Assembly: GCA_946811695.1 (NCBI GenBank) | Contig: OX328126.1 | Location: 1,406,009-1,470,008 of the forward strand | Origin: Gonocerus acuteangulatus | Lineage: Eukaryota > Arthropoda > Insecta > Hemiptera > Coreidae | DNA: 64,000 nucleotides | Direction: 5' to 3' | Shown here: piece after piece, positions 51,326 to 64,000 of the stretch | How the letters are laid out: every line of letters begins with the position of its first letter | How positions within the stretch are numbered: the first letter of the stretch is position 1 | Notes under the pieces: generated by a model | Told to the model about the DNA's origin: nothing | Database searches by the model: none | What the model saw: only the letters and a program-made list of their open reading frames with translations | Position numbers and translations under genes: made by a program

Positions 51326-52050
51326 CGGTACATCTAGATTGGTCCCGATCCGATCCGATCCGATAGTCACCGACTGTCGGAAGAAAAACAAACACAGGCA
51401 TCTCAATGGAGGTGCCTACATTGGTCCCGATTCGATCCGACCCGGTGACCACCGATTCTCGGCCGTTCAAACTTGTTTCTTTCTAGACCGATTTCGACTC
51501 CATGACGCATAATGGCGCCAAACGACATATTGCGTTTCAAAAACGTCTACAGCCTCAACATCTTAACCGATTTGTTTAAAATGAAAGTTAATAATTATAG
51601 CAAATTTGTTCATTCAAATTTTTGTTTTTTGTTTACCTTGTTTATTAAATTACGTGGACAGATGTTTATAAGAACTATAGAATATTTATAACCTTCCAGT
51701 ATTTATAACCTTCAAATGCTTTTAACCTTCTATGCTAATGGTTCTCTTATTGTAGTTTAACGGTTAATTTTTAACAAAAAAATGTACGATTTATTTTTTC
51801 TTCCAGAAGATTGATTGGCGTCTCAACTCCTCCTTCATACCTCTAACATTCAACCTAATCCAAGGTTTATATGTTTATTAGGTGGTATTTCTTAAATTAA
51901 TCACTCATTTTCAAATCACTACGAGTTGATTACTGACGAGCTGTGTCTAGATCGGTTCGGGTCGGGTCGGGAACAATGTAGGCACTCACGTCGGCCAAAT
52001 GAACTCGGATTGGATCAGATTGGGAGAAATACTGGCCCGATGTAGTTGCA
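51326..52050. mobile_element. Candidate inverted-repeat DNA transposon with subterminal repeats
   Basis: Two left copies of a motif (near 51339 'attggtcccgatccgatcc' and near 51417 'ctacattggtcccgattcg') have inverted counterparts at about 51955-51990 (rc 'cctacattgttcccgaccc') and about 52000-52045. About 0.5 kb of AT-rich non-coding DNA lies between. Repeated subterminal motifs inside inverted ends are common in non-autonomous hAT, Harbinger and related elements. The exact ends and target duplication were not determined. Confidence 0.5.
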
Positions 52051-52189
52051 GCTTTAAGAAGCCTAAAAAGTACGTACAACATGAAGGGACGTAAATAGAT
52101 GAACCCTCTGCTACAATGCCCACGTCATAACTAAACATCATTTATTGTATCATATCTGCTACATTCTATTCTCATCTCGGAGGTTTTCC

Positions 52190-52395
52190 AACGAAGAACT
52201 AGCAGAAATCCGATTGGACGGACTCCCAGTTCCTTGGACCAGGGAGTGAGGTATCTAGGCCTACACTTCGATACTCGACTTACTTGGAAACTTCAGACTT
52301 TACAGAAGAAAGTGCTGCGGAATGCAGCCAATGCTCCTTGGTTCGTTCGAAACACCTTGCTTCATCGGGAACTGGTAGTTGATCCTCTCGGATTT
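52190..52395 (+). pseudogene. Jockey-like LINE reverse transcriptase fragment (deleted)
   Basis: 'IRLDGLPVPW' (from 52208), then after a frameshift 'GVRYLGLHFDTRLTWK', then 'LQTLQKKVLRNAANAPWFVR' and 'NTLLHREL'. These are consecutive landmarks of the C-terminal part of Jockey-clade RT (the YLG-LTWK motif, then the APWFVRN-LHRDL motif). In intact relatives the two motifs are separated by several dozen residues, so an in-frame internal deletion has joined LTWK to LQTLQ. The tail runs directly into array K at about 52390. This fragment is on the opposite strand to the Gag at 6.3-9.6 kb and belongs to a different copy. Confidence 0.85.
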
Positions 52396-55300
52396 CATAT
52401 AGAAAAATCTAAGAGAAACAACATGGTCGACGCCTCGAGCCGAGGCTGTACCAAGAACAGGGAGTTGATCCTCCCGGATTTCATATAGAAGAATCTAGGA
52501 GAACCAACATGGTCGACGCCTCGAGCCGAGGCTGTACCAAGAACAGGGAGTTGATCCTCTCGGATTTCATATAGAAGAATCTAGGAGAACCAACATGGTC
52601 GACACCACGAGCCGAGGCTGTACCAAGAAAATGGGAGTTGATCCTCTCGGATTTCATATAGAAGAATCTAGGAGAACCAACATGGTCGACGCCTCGAGCC
52701 GAGGCTGTACCAAGAAAATGGGAGTTGATCCTCTCGGATTTTATATAGAAGAATCTAGGAGAACCAACATGGTCGACGCCTCGAGCCGAGGCTGTACCAA
52801 GAACAGGGAGTTGATCCTCTCGGATTTCATATAGAAGAATCTAGGAGAAACAACATGGTCGACGCCTCGAGCCGAGGCTGTACCAAGAACAGGGAGTTGA
52901 TCCTCTCGGATTTCATATAGAAGAATCTAGGAGAACCAACATGGTCGACGCCTCGAGCCGAGGCTGTACCAAGAACAGGGAGTTGATCCGCTCGGATTTC
53001 ATATAGAAGAATCTAGGAGAACCAACATAGTCGACGCCTCGAGCCGAGGCTGTACCAAGAAAAGGGAGTTGATCCTCTCGGATTTCATAAAGTAGAATCT
53101 AGGAGAACCAACATGGTCGACGCCTCGAGCCAAGGCTGTACCAAGAACAGGGAGTTGATCCTCTCGGATTTCATATAGAAGAATCTAGGAGAACCAACAT
53201 GGTCGACGCCTCGAGCCGAGGCTGTACCAAGAACAGGAAGTTGATCCTCTCGGATTTCATATAGAAGTATCTAGGAGAACCAACATGGTCGACGCCTCGA
53301 GCCGAGGCTGTACCAAGAACAGGAAGTTGATCCTCTCGGATTTCATATAGAAGTATCTAGGAGAACCAACATGGTCGACGCCTCGAGCCGAGGCTGTACC
53401 AAGAACAGGGAGTTGATCCTCTCGGATTTCATATAGAAGTATCTAGGAAAACCAACATGGTCGACGCCTCGAGCCGAGGCTGTACCAAGAACAGGGAGTT
53501 GATCCTCCCGGATTTCATATAGAAGAACCTAGGAGAACCAACATGGTCGACGCCTCGAGCCGAGGCTGTACCAAGAACAGGGAGTTGATCCTCTCGGATT
53601 TCATATAGAAGAATCTAGGAGAAACAACATGGTAGACGCCTCGAGCCGAGGCTGTACCAAGAACAGGGAGTTGATCCTCTCGGATTTCATATAGAAGAAT
53701 CTAGAAGAACCAACATGGTCGACGCCTCGAGCCGAGGCTGTACCAAGAACAGGGAGTTGATCCTCTCGGATTTCATATAGAAGTATCTAGGAGAACCAAC
53801 ATGGTCGACGCCTCGAGCCGAGGCTGTACCAAGAACAGGAGTTGATCCTCTCGGATTTCATATAGAAGAATCTAGGAGAACCAACATGGTTGACGCCTCG
53901 AGCCGAGGCTGTACCAAGAACAGGGAGTTGATCCTCTCGGATTTCATATAGAAGAATCTAGGAGAACCAACATGGTCGACGCCTCGAGCCGAGGCTGTAC
54001 CAAGAACAGGGAGTTGATCCTCTCGGATTTCATATAGAAGAATCTAGGAGAACCAACATGGTCGACGCCTCGAGCCGAGGCTGTACCAAGAACAGGGAGT
54101 TGATCCTCTCGGATTTCATATAGAAGAATCTAGGAGAACCAACATGGTCGACGCCTCGAGCCGAGGCTGTACCAAGAACAGGGAGTTGATCCTCTCGGAT
54201 TTCATATAGAAGAATCTAGAAGAACCAACATGGTCGACGCCTCGAGCCGAGGCTGTACCAAGAACAGGGAGTTGATCCTCTCGGATTTCATATAGAAGTA
54301 TCTAGGAGAACCAACATGGTCGACGCCTCGAGATGAGGCTGTACCAAGAACAGGAGTTGATCCTCTCGGATTTCATATAGAAGAATCTAGGAGAACCAAC
54401 ATGGTCGACGCCTCGAGCCGAGGCTGTACCAAGAACAGGGAGTTGATCCTCTCGGATTTCATATAGAAGAATCTAGGAGAACCAACATGGTCGACGCCTC
54501 GAGCCGAGGCTGTACCAAGAACAGGGAGTTGATCCTCTCGGATTTCATATAGAAGAATCTAGGAGAACCAACATGGTCGACGCCTCGAGCCGAGGCTGTA
54601 CCAAGAACAGTGAGTTGATCCTCTCGGATTTCATATAGAAGTATCTAGGAGAACCAACATGGTCGACGCCTCGAGCCGAAGCTGTACCAAGAACAGGGAG
54701 TTGATCCTCTCGGATTTCGTATAGAAGAATCTAGGAAAACCAACATGGTCGACGCCTCGAGCCGACGCTGTACCAAGAACAGGGAGTTGATCCTCTCGGA
54801 TTTCATATAGAAGAATCTAGGAGAACCAACATGGTCGACGCCTTGAGCCGAGGCTGTACCAAGAACAGGGAGTTGATCCTCTCGGATTTCATATAGAATT
54901 ATCTAGGAGAACCCACATGGTCGACGCCTCGAGCCGAGGCTGTACCAAGAACAGGAGTTGATCCTCTCGGATTTCATATAGAAGAATCTAGGAGAACCAA
55001 CATGGTTGACGCCTCGAGCCGAGGCTGTACCAAGAACACGGAGTTGATCCTCTCGGATTTCATATAGAAGAATCTAGGAGAACCAACATGGTCGACGCCT
55101 CGAGCCGAGGCTGTACCAAGAACAGGGAGTTGATCCTCTCGGATTTCATATAGAAGAATCTAGGAGAAACAACATGGTCGACGCCTCGAGCCGAGGCTGT
55201 ACCAAGAACAGGGAGTTGATCCTCTCGGATTTCATATAGAAGAATCTAGGAGAACCAACATGGTCGACGCCTCGAGCCGAGGCTGTACCAAGAACAGGGA

Positions 55301-58300
55301 GTTGATCCTCACGGATTTCGTATAGAAGAATCTAGGAGAACCAACATGGTCGACGCCTCGAGCCGACACTGTACCAAGAACAGGGAGTTGATCCTCTCGG
55401 ATTTCATATAGAAGTATCTAGGAGAACCAACATGGTCGACGCCTCGAGCCGAGGCTGTACCAAGAAGAGGAGTTGATCCTCTCGGATTTCATATAGAAGA
55501 ATCTAGGAGAACCAACATGGTTGACGCCTCAAGCCGAGGCTGTACCAAGAACAGGGAGTTGATCCTCTCGGATTTCATATAGAAGAATCTAGGAGAACCA
55601 ACATGGTCGACGCCTCGAGCCGAGGCTGTACCAAGAACAGGAGTTGATCCTCTCGGATTTCATATAGAAGAATCTAGGAGAACCAACATGGTCGACGCCT
55701 CGAGCCGAGGCTGTACCAAGAACAGGGAGTTGATCCTCTCGGATTTCATATACAAGAATCTAGGAGAAACAACATGGTCGACGCCTCGAGCCGAGGCTGT
55801 ACCAAGAACAGGGAGTTGATCCTCTCGGATTTCATATAGAAGAATCTAGGAGAACCAACATGGTCGACGCCTCGAGCCGAGGCTGTACCAAGAACAGGGA
55901 GTTGATCCTCTCGGATTTCATATAGAAGAATCTAGGAGAACCAACATGGTCGACGCCTCGAGCCGAGGCTGTACCAAGAACAGGGAGTTGATCCTCTCGG
56001 ATTTCATATAGAAGAATCTAGGAGAACCAACATGGTCGACGCCTCGAGCCGAGGCTGTACCAAGAACAGGGAGTTGATCCTTTCGGATTTCATATAGAAG
56101 AATCTAGGAGAACCAACATGGTCGACGCCTCGAGCCGAGGCTGTACCAAGAACAGGGAGTTGATCCTCTCGGATTTCATATAGAAGAATCTAGGAGAACC
56201 AACATGGTCGACGCCTCGAGCCGAGGCTGTACCAAGAACAGGGAGTTGATCCTCTCGGATTTTATATAGAAGAATCTAGGAGAAACAACATGGTCGACGC
56301 CTCGAGCCGAGGCTGTACCAAGAACAGGGAGTTGATCCTCTCGGATTTCATATAGAAGTATCTAGGAGAACCAACATGGTCGACGCCTCGAGCCGAAGCT
56401 GTACCAAGAACAGGGAGTTGATCCTCTCGGATTTCGTATAGAAGAATCTAGGAAAACCAACATGGTCGACGCCTCGAGCCGACGCTGTACCAAGAACAGG
56501 GAGTTGATCCTCTCGGATTTCATATAGAAGAATCTAGGAGAACCAACATGGTCGACGCCTTGAGCCGAGGCTGTACCAAGAACAGGGAGTTGATCCTCTC
56601 GGATTTCATATAGAATTATCTAGGAGAACCCACATGGTCGACGCCTCGAGCCGAGGCTGTACCAAGAACAGGAGTTGATCCTCTCGGATTTCATATAGAA
56701 GAATCTAGGAGAACCAACATGGTTGACGCCTCGAGCCGAGGCTGTACCAAGAACAGGGAGTTGATCCTCTCGGATTTCATATAGAAGAATCTAGGAGAAC
56801 CAACATGGTCGACGCCTCGAGCCGAGGCTGTACCAAGAACAGGGAGTTGATCCTCTCGGATTTCATATAGAAGAATCTAGGAGAAACAACATGGTCGACG
56901 CCTCGAGCCGAGGCTGTACCAAGAACAGGGAGTTGATCCTCTCGGATTTCATATAGAAGAATCTAGGAGAACCAACATGGTCGACGCCTCGAGCCGAGGC
57001 TGTACCAAGAACAGGGAGTTGATCCTCACGGATTTCGTATAGAAGAATCTAGGAGAACCAACATGGTCGACGCCTCGAGCCGACACTGTACCAAGAACAG
57101 GGAGTTGATCCTCTCGGATTTCATATTGAAGAATCTAGGAGAACCAACATGGTCGACGCCTCGAGCCGAGGCTGTACCATGAAAATGGGAGTTGATCCTC
57201 TCGGATTTTATATAGAAGAATCTAGGAGAACCAACATGGTCGACGCCTCGAGCCGAGGCTGTACCAAGAACAGGGAGTTGATCCTCTCGGATTTCATATA
57301 GAAGAATCTAGGAGAAACAACATGGTCGTCGCCTCGAGCCGAGGCTGTACCAAGAACAGTGAGTTGATCCTCTCGGATTTCATATAGAAGAATCTAGGAG
57401 AACCAACATGGTCGACGCCTCGAGCCGAGGCTGTACCAAGAACAGGGAGTTGATACTCTCGGATTTCATATAGAAGAATCTAGGAGAACCAACATGGTCG
57501 ACGCCTCGAGCCGAGGCTGTACCAAGAACAGTGAGTTGATCCTTTCGGATTTCATATAGAAGAATCTAGGAGAAACAACATGGTCGACGCCTCGAGCCGA
57601 GGCTGTACCAAGAACAGGGAGTTGATCCTCTCGGATTTCATATAGAAGTATCTAGGAGAACCAACATGGTCGACGCCTCGAGCCGAGGCTGTACCAAGAA
57701 ATGGGAGTTGATCCTCTCGGATTTCATATAGAAGAATCTAGAAGAACCAACATTGTCGACGCCTCGAGCCGAGGCTGTACCAAGAACAGGGAGTTGATCC
57801 TTTCGGATTTCATATAGAAGAATCTAGGAGAACCAACATGGTCGACGCCTCGAGCCGAGGCTCTACCAAGAACAGGGAGTTGATCCTCTCGGATTTCGTA
57901 TAGAAGAATCTAGGAGAAACAACATGGTCGACGCCTCGAGCCGAGGCTGTACCAAGAACAGGGAGTTGATCCTCTCGGATTTCATATAGAAGTATCTAGG
58001 TGAACCAACATGGTCGACGCCTCGAGCCGAAGCTGTACCAAGAACAGGGAGTTGATCCTCTCGGATTTCGTATAGAAGAATCTAGGAAAACCAACATGGT
58101 CGACGCCTCGAGCCGACGCTGTACCAAGAACAGGGAGTTGATCCTCTCGGTTTTCATATAGAAGAATCTAGGAGAACCAACATGGTCGACGCCTTGAGCC
58201 GAGGCTGTACCAAGAACAGGGAGTTGATCCTCTCGGATTTCATATAGAATTATCTAGGAGAACCCACATGGTCGACGCCTCGAGCCGAGGCTGTACCAAG

Positions 58301-61300
58301 AACAGGAGTTGATCCTCTCGGATTTCATATAGAAGAATCTAGGAGAACCAACATGGTTGACGCCTCGAGCCGAGGCTGTACCAAGAACACGGAGTTGATC
58401 CTCTCGGATTTCATATAGAAGAATCTAGGAGAACCAACATGGTCGACGCCTCGAGCCGAGGCTGTACCAAGAACAGGGAGTTGATCCTCTCGGATTTCAT
58501 ATAGAAGAATCTAGGAGAAACAACATGGTCGACGCCTCGAGCCGAGGCTGTACCAAGAACAGGGAGTTGATCCTCTCGGATTTCATATAGAAGAATCTAG
58601 GAGAACCAACATGGTCGACGCCTCGAGCCGAGGCTGTACCAAGAACAGGGAGTTGATCCTCACGGATTTCGTATAGAAGAATCTAGGAGAACCAACATGG
58701 TCGACGCCTCGAGCCGACACTGTACCAAGAACAGGGAGTTGATCCTCTCGGATTTCATATAGAAGTATCTAGGAGAACCAACATGGTCGACGCCTCGAGC
58801 CGAGGCTGTACCAAGAAGAGGAGTTGATCCTCTCGGATTTCATATAGAAGAATCTAGGAGAACCAACATGGTTGACGCCTCAAGCCGAGGCTGTACCAAG
58901 AACAGGGAGTTGATCCTCTCGGATTTCATATAGAAGCATCTAGGAGAACCAACATGGTCGACGCCTCGAGCCGAGGCTGTACCAAGAACAGGAGTTGATC
59001 CTCTCGGATTTCATATAGAAGAATCTAGGAGAACCAACATGGTTGACGCCTCGAGCCGAGGCTGTACCAAGAACAGGGAGTTGATCCTCTCGGATTTCAT
59101 ATAGAAGAATCTAGGAGAACCAACATGGTCGACGCCTCGAGCCGAGGCTGTACCAAGAACAGGGAGTTGATCCTCTCGGATTTCATATAGAAGAATCTAG
59201 GAGAACCAACATGGTCGACGCCTCGAGCCGAGGCTGTACCAAGAACAGGGAGTTGATCCTCTCGGATTTCATATAGAAGAATCTAGGAGAACCAACATGG
59301 TCGACGCCTCGAGCCGAGGCTGTACCAAGAACAGGGAGTTGATCCTCTCGGATTTCATATACAAGAATCTAGGAGAAACAACATGGTCGACGCCTCGAGC
59401 CGAGGCTGTACCAAGAACAGGGAGTTGATCCTCTCGGATTTCATATAGAAGAATCTAAGAGAACCAACATGGTCGACGCCTCGAGCCGAGGCTGTACCAA
59501 GAACAGGGAGTTGATCCTCTCGGATTTCATATAGAAGAATCTAGGAGAACCAACATGGTCGACGCCTCGAGCCGAGGCTGTACCAAGAACAGGGAGTTGA
59601 TCCTCTCGGATTTCATATAGAAGAATCTAGGAGAACCATGATGGTCGACGCCTCGAGCCGACACTGTACCAAGAACAGGGAGTTGATCCTCTCGGATTTC
59701 ATATAGAAGAATCTAGGAGAACCAACATGGTCGACGCCTCGAGCCGAAGCTGTACCAAGAACAGGGAGTTGATCCTCTCGGATTTCATATAGAAGAATCT
59801 AGGAGAACCAACATGGTCGACGCCTCGAGCCGAGACTGTACCAAGAACAGGGAGTTGATCCTCTCGGATTTCATATAGAAGAATCTAGGAGAAACAACAT
59901 GGTCGACGCCTCGAGCCGAGGCTGTACCAAGAACAGGGAGTTGATCCTCTCGGATTTCATATAGAAGTATCTAGGAGAACCAACATGGTCGACGCCTCGA
60001 GCCGAAGCTGTACCAAGAACAGGGAGTTGATCCTCTCGGATTTCGAATAGAAGAATCTAGGAAAACCAACATGGTCGACGCCTCGAGCCGACGCTGTACC
60101 AAGAACAGGGAGTTGATCCTCTCGGATTTCATATAGAAGAATCTAGGAGAACCAACATGGTCGACGCCTTGAGCCGAGGCTGTACCAAGAACAGGGAGTT
60201 GATCCTCTCGGATTTCATATAGAATTATCTAGGAGAACCCACATGGTCGACGCCTCGAGCCAAGGCTGTACCAAGAACAGGAGTTGATCCTCTCGGATTT
60301 CATATAGAAGAATCTAGGAGAACCAACATGGTTGACGCCTCGAGCCGAGGCTGTACCAAGAACAGGGAGTTGATCCTCTCGGATTTCATATAGAAGAATC
60401 CAGGAGAACCAACATGGTCGACGCCTCGAGCCGAGGCTGTACCAAGAACAGGGAGTTGATCCTCTCGGATTTCATATAGAAGAATCTAGGAGAAACAACA
60501 TGGTCGACGCCTCGAGCCGAGGCTGTACCTAGAACAGGGAGTTGATCCTCTCGGATTTCATATAGAAGAATCTAGGAGAACCAACATGGTTGACGCCTCG
60601 AGCCGAGGCTGTACCAAGAACAGGGAGTTGATCCTCACGGATTTCGTATAGAAGAATCTAGGAGAACCAACATGGTCGACGCCTCGAGCCGACACTGTAC
60701 CAAGAACAGGGAGTTGATCCTCTCGGATTTCATATAGAAGAATCTAGGAGAACCAACATGGTCGACGCCTCGAGCCGAGGCTGTACCATGAAAATGGGAG
60801 TTGATCCTCTCGGATTTTATATAGAAGAATCTAGGAGAACCAACATGGTCGACGCCTCGAGCCGAGGCTGTACCAAGAACAGGGAGTTGATCCTCTCGGA
60901 TTTCATATAGAAGAATCTAGGAGAAACAACATGGTCGTCGCCTCGAGCCGAGGCTGTAACAAGAACAGTGAGTTGATCCTCTCGGATTTCATATAGAAGA
61001 ATCTAGGAGAACCAACATGGTCGACGCCTCGAGCCGAGGCTGTACCAAGAACAGGGAGTTGATACTCTCGGATTTCATATAGAAGAATCTAGGAGAACCA
61101 ACATGGTCGACGCCTCGAGCCGAGGCTGTACCAAGAACAGTGAGTTGATCCTCTCGGATTTCATATAGAAGAATCTAGGAGAAACAACATGGTCGACGCC
61201 TCGAGCCGAGGCTGTACCAAGAACAGGGAGTTGATCCTCTCGGATTTCATATAGAAGTATCTAGGAGAACCAACATGGTCGACGCCTCGAGCCGAGGCTG

Positions 61301-64000
61301 TACCAAGAACAGGGAGTTGATCCTCTCGGATTTCATATAGAAGAATCTAGAAGAACCAACATTGTCGACGCCTCGAGCCGAGGCTGTACCAAGAACAAGG
61401 AGTTGATCCTCTCGGATTTCATATAGAAGTATCTAGGAGAACCAACATGGTCGACACCTCGAGCCGAGGCTGTACCAAGAAGAGGAGTTGATCCTCTCGG
61501 ATTTCATATAGAAGAATCTAGGAGAACCAACATGGTTGACGCCTCAAGCCGAGGCTGTACCAAGAACAGGGAGTTGATCCTCTCGGATTTCATATAGAAG
61601 AATCTAGGAGAACCAACATGGTCGACGCCTCGAGCCGAGGCTGTACCAAGAACAGGGAGTTGATCCTCTCGGATTTCATATAGAAGAATCTAGGAGAAAC
61701 AACATGGTCGACGACTCGAGCCGAGGCTGTACCAAGAACAGGGAGTTGATCCTTTCGGATTTCATATAGAAGAATCTAGGAGAACCAACATGGTCGACGC
61801 CTCGAGCCGAGGCTCTACCAAGAACAGGGAGTTGATCCTCTCGGATTTCGTATAGAAGAATCTAGGAAAACCAACATGGTCGACACCTCGAGCCGACGCT
61901 GTACCAAGAACAGGGAGTTGATCCTCTCGGATTTCATATAGAAGGATCTAGGAGAACCAACATGGACGACGCCTCGAGCCGAGGCTGTACCAAGAAAATG
62001 GGAGTTGATCCTCTCGTATTTCATATAGAAGAATCTAGGAGAACCAACATGGTCGACGCCTCGAGCCGAGGCTGTACCAAGAAAATGGGAGTTGAGCCTC
62101 TCGGATTTTATATAGAAGAATCTAGGAGAACCAACATGGTCGACGCCTCTAGCCGAGGCTGTACCAAGAACAGGGAGTTGATCCTCTCGGATTTCATATA
62201 GAAGAATCTAGGAGAAACAACATGGTCGACGCCTCGAGCCGAGGCTGTACCAAGAACAGGGAGTTGATCCTCTCGGATTTCTTATAGAAGAATCTAGGAG
62301 AACCAACATGGTCGACGCCTCGAGCCGAGGCTGTACCAAGAACAGGGAGTTGATCCTCTCGGATTTCATATAGAAGAATCTAGGAGAAACAACATGGTCG
62401 ACGCCTCGAGCCGAGGCTGTACCAAGAACAGGGAGTTGATCCTCTCGGATTTCTTATAGAAGAATCTAGGAGAACCAACATGGTCGACGCCTCGAGCCGA
62501 GGCTGTACCAAGAACAGGGAGTTGATCCTCTCGGATTTCATATAGAAGAATCTAGGAGAAAAAACATGGTCGACGCCTCGAGCCGAGGCTGTACCAAGAA
62601 CAGGGAGTTGATCTTCTCGGATTTCATATAGAAGAATCTAGGAGAACCAACATGGTCGACGCCTCGAGCCGAGGCTGTACCAAGAACAGGGAGTTGATCC
62701 TCTCGGATTTCATATAGAAGAATCTAGGAGAAAAAACATGGTCGACGCCTCGAGCCGAGGCTGTACCAAGAACAGGGAGTTGATCTTCTCGGATTTCATA
62801 TAGAAGAATCTAGGAGAACCAACATGGTCGACGCCTCGAGCCGAGGCTGTACCAAGAACAGGGAGTTGATCCTCTCGGATTTCGTATAGAAGAATCTAGG
62901 AGAACCAACATGGTCGACGCCTCGAGCCGACGCTGTACCAAGAACAGGGAGTTGATCCTCTCGGATTTCATATAGAAGAATCTAGGAGAACCAACATGGT
63001 CGACGCCTCGAGCCGAGGCTGTACCAAGAAAATGGGAGTTGATCCTATCGGATTTTATATAGAAGAATCTAGGAGAACCAACATGGTCGACGCCTCGAGC
63101 CGAGGCTGTACCAAGAACAGGGAGTTGATCTTCTCGGATTTCATATAGAAGAATCTAGGAGAACCAACATGGTCGACGCCTCGAGCCGAGGCTGTACCAA
63201 GAACAGGGAGTTGATCCTCTCGGATTTCATATAGAAGAATCTAGGAGAACCAACATGGTTGACGCCTCGAGCCGAGGCTGTACCAAGAACAGGGAGTTGA
63301 TCCTCTCGGATTTCATATAGAAGAATCTAGGAGAACCAACATGGTCGACGCCTCGAGCCGAGGCTGTACCAAGAACAGGGAGTTAATCCTCTCGGATTTC
63401 ATATAGAAGAATCTAGGAGAAACAACATGGTCGACGCCTCGAGCCGAGGCTGTACCAAGAACAGGGAGTTGATCCTCTCGGATTTCATATAGAAGAATCT
63501 AGGAGAACCAACATGGTCGACGCCTCAAGCCGAGGCTGTACCAAGAACAGGGAGTTGATCCTCTCGGATTTCGTATAGAAGAATCTAGGAGAACCAACAT
63601 GGTCGACGCCTCGAGCCGACGCTGTACCAAGAACAGGGAGTTGATCCTCTCGGATTTCATATAGAAGAATCTAGGAGAACCAACATGGTCGACGCCTCGA
63701 GCCGAGGCTGTACCAAGAAAATGGGAGTTGATCCTATCGGATTTTATATAGAAGAATCTAGGAGAACCAACATGGTCGACGCCTCGGGCCGAGGCTGTAC
63801 CAAGAACAGGGAGTTGATCCTCTCGGATTTCATATAGAAGAATCTAGGAGAAACAACATGGTCGACGCCTCGAGCCGAGGCTGTACCAAGAACAGGGAGT
63901 TGATCCTCTCGGATTTCATATAGAAGAATCTAGGAGAACCAACATGGTCGACGCCTCAAGCCGAGGCTGTACCAAGAACAGGGAGTTGATCCTCTCGGAT
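52390..64000. repeat. Array K: 11.6 kb (to window end), about 135 copies of an 86/87-bp unit
   Basis: The usual unit is 86 bp ('agttgatcctctcggattt', 'atagaagaatctaggaga', 'accaacatggtcgacgcc', 'tcgagccgaggctgtacc', 'aagaacaggg'). Scattered 87-bp units end in 'aagaaaatggg' instead. In runs of 87-bp units the plus frame stays open (29 codons per unit, about 52595-52834 and 61962-62201). The 86-bp form breaks it, so most of the array cannot be translated. Higher-order structure: 'atatagaatt' with 'acccacatgg' recurs at 54891, 56608, 58242 and 60217, i.e. blocks of about 1,717, 1,634 and 1,975 bp (about 20, 19 and 23 monomers). The array continues past the window. Confidence 0.95.

Overview
This is a eukaryotic nuclear window made almost entirely of tandem repeats and decayed transposons. 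I find no intact protein-coding gene. About three quarters of it (roughly 48 of 64 kb, by adding the arrays) is satellite or minisatellite DNA in at least 13 unrelated arrays, with units of 15, 24, 24, 40, 43, 57, 57, 59, 86/87, 104, 156, 171 and 200 bp. The recognisable transposon pieces are a Jockey-like LINE Gag and RT, a mariner-like helix-turn-helix, a Transib-like terminal repeat and RTE/SINE-like tails. They point to an animal, most likely an arthropod, but the species cannot be read from the sequence. The long open frames in the window come from stop-free repeat units and are not genes.

Layout, left to right. 0-6.1 kb: AT-rich unique DNA, an RTE/SINE-like repeat, a 57-bp near-perfect palindrome, a 57-bp array (1.90-2.76 kb), a 24-bp array (3.05-4.48 kb) abutting a mariner-like transposase scrap, and (TA)n. 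6.3-9.56 kb: a minus-strand, decayed Jockey-like ORF1 (Gag). Its middle carries about 32 in-frame copies of a 19-codon segment (a 1.8-kb minisatellite), and its zinc-knuckle end is split off by a 608-bp Transib-like non-autonomous element with CACAGTG ends and a CGACG target duplication. 10.3-22.6 kb: a 43-bp array, then an 11.3-kb array of 59-bp units with a clear 17-monomer (1,003-bp) higher-order repeat. 22.6-26.5 kb: a foldback element, two copies of a dispersed repeat, long G runs, a 27-copy 40-bp array and a second RTE/SINE-like copy. 26.7-39.5 kb: a 12.8-kb array of 171-bp units with a 17-monomer (2,909-bp) duplicated block.

39.5-52 kb: three 200-bp repeats, eight 156-bp repeats with nested inverted repeats, a hammerhead-like motif, a 24-bp array, a tRNA-Leu/Ser-headed SINE, a 15-bp array nested at the edge of a 104-bp array, several (TA)n runs and a candidate inverted-repeat DNA transposon. 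52.2-64 kb (running off the window): a deleted Jockey-like RT fragment leading straight into an 11.6-kb array of 86/87-bp units with higher-order repeats of about 19-23 monomers.

The common theme is satellite birth from identifiable seeds. One array grew inside a LINE gag gene, one begins at the tail of a LINE RT, one abuts a mariner scrap, and two duplicated loci (46.1-46.4 and 47.2-50.0 kb) each amplified a different short segment of the same ancestral sequence. This is the most interesting system in the window.
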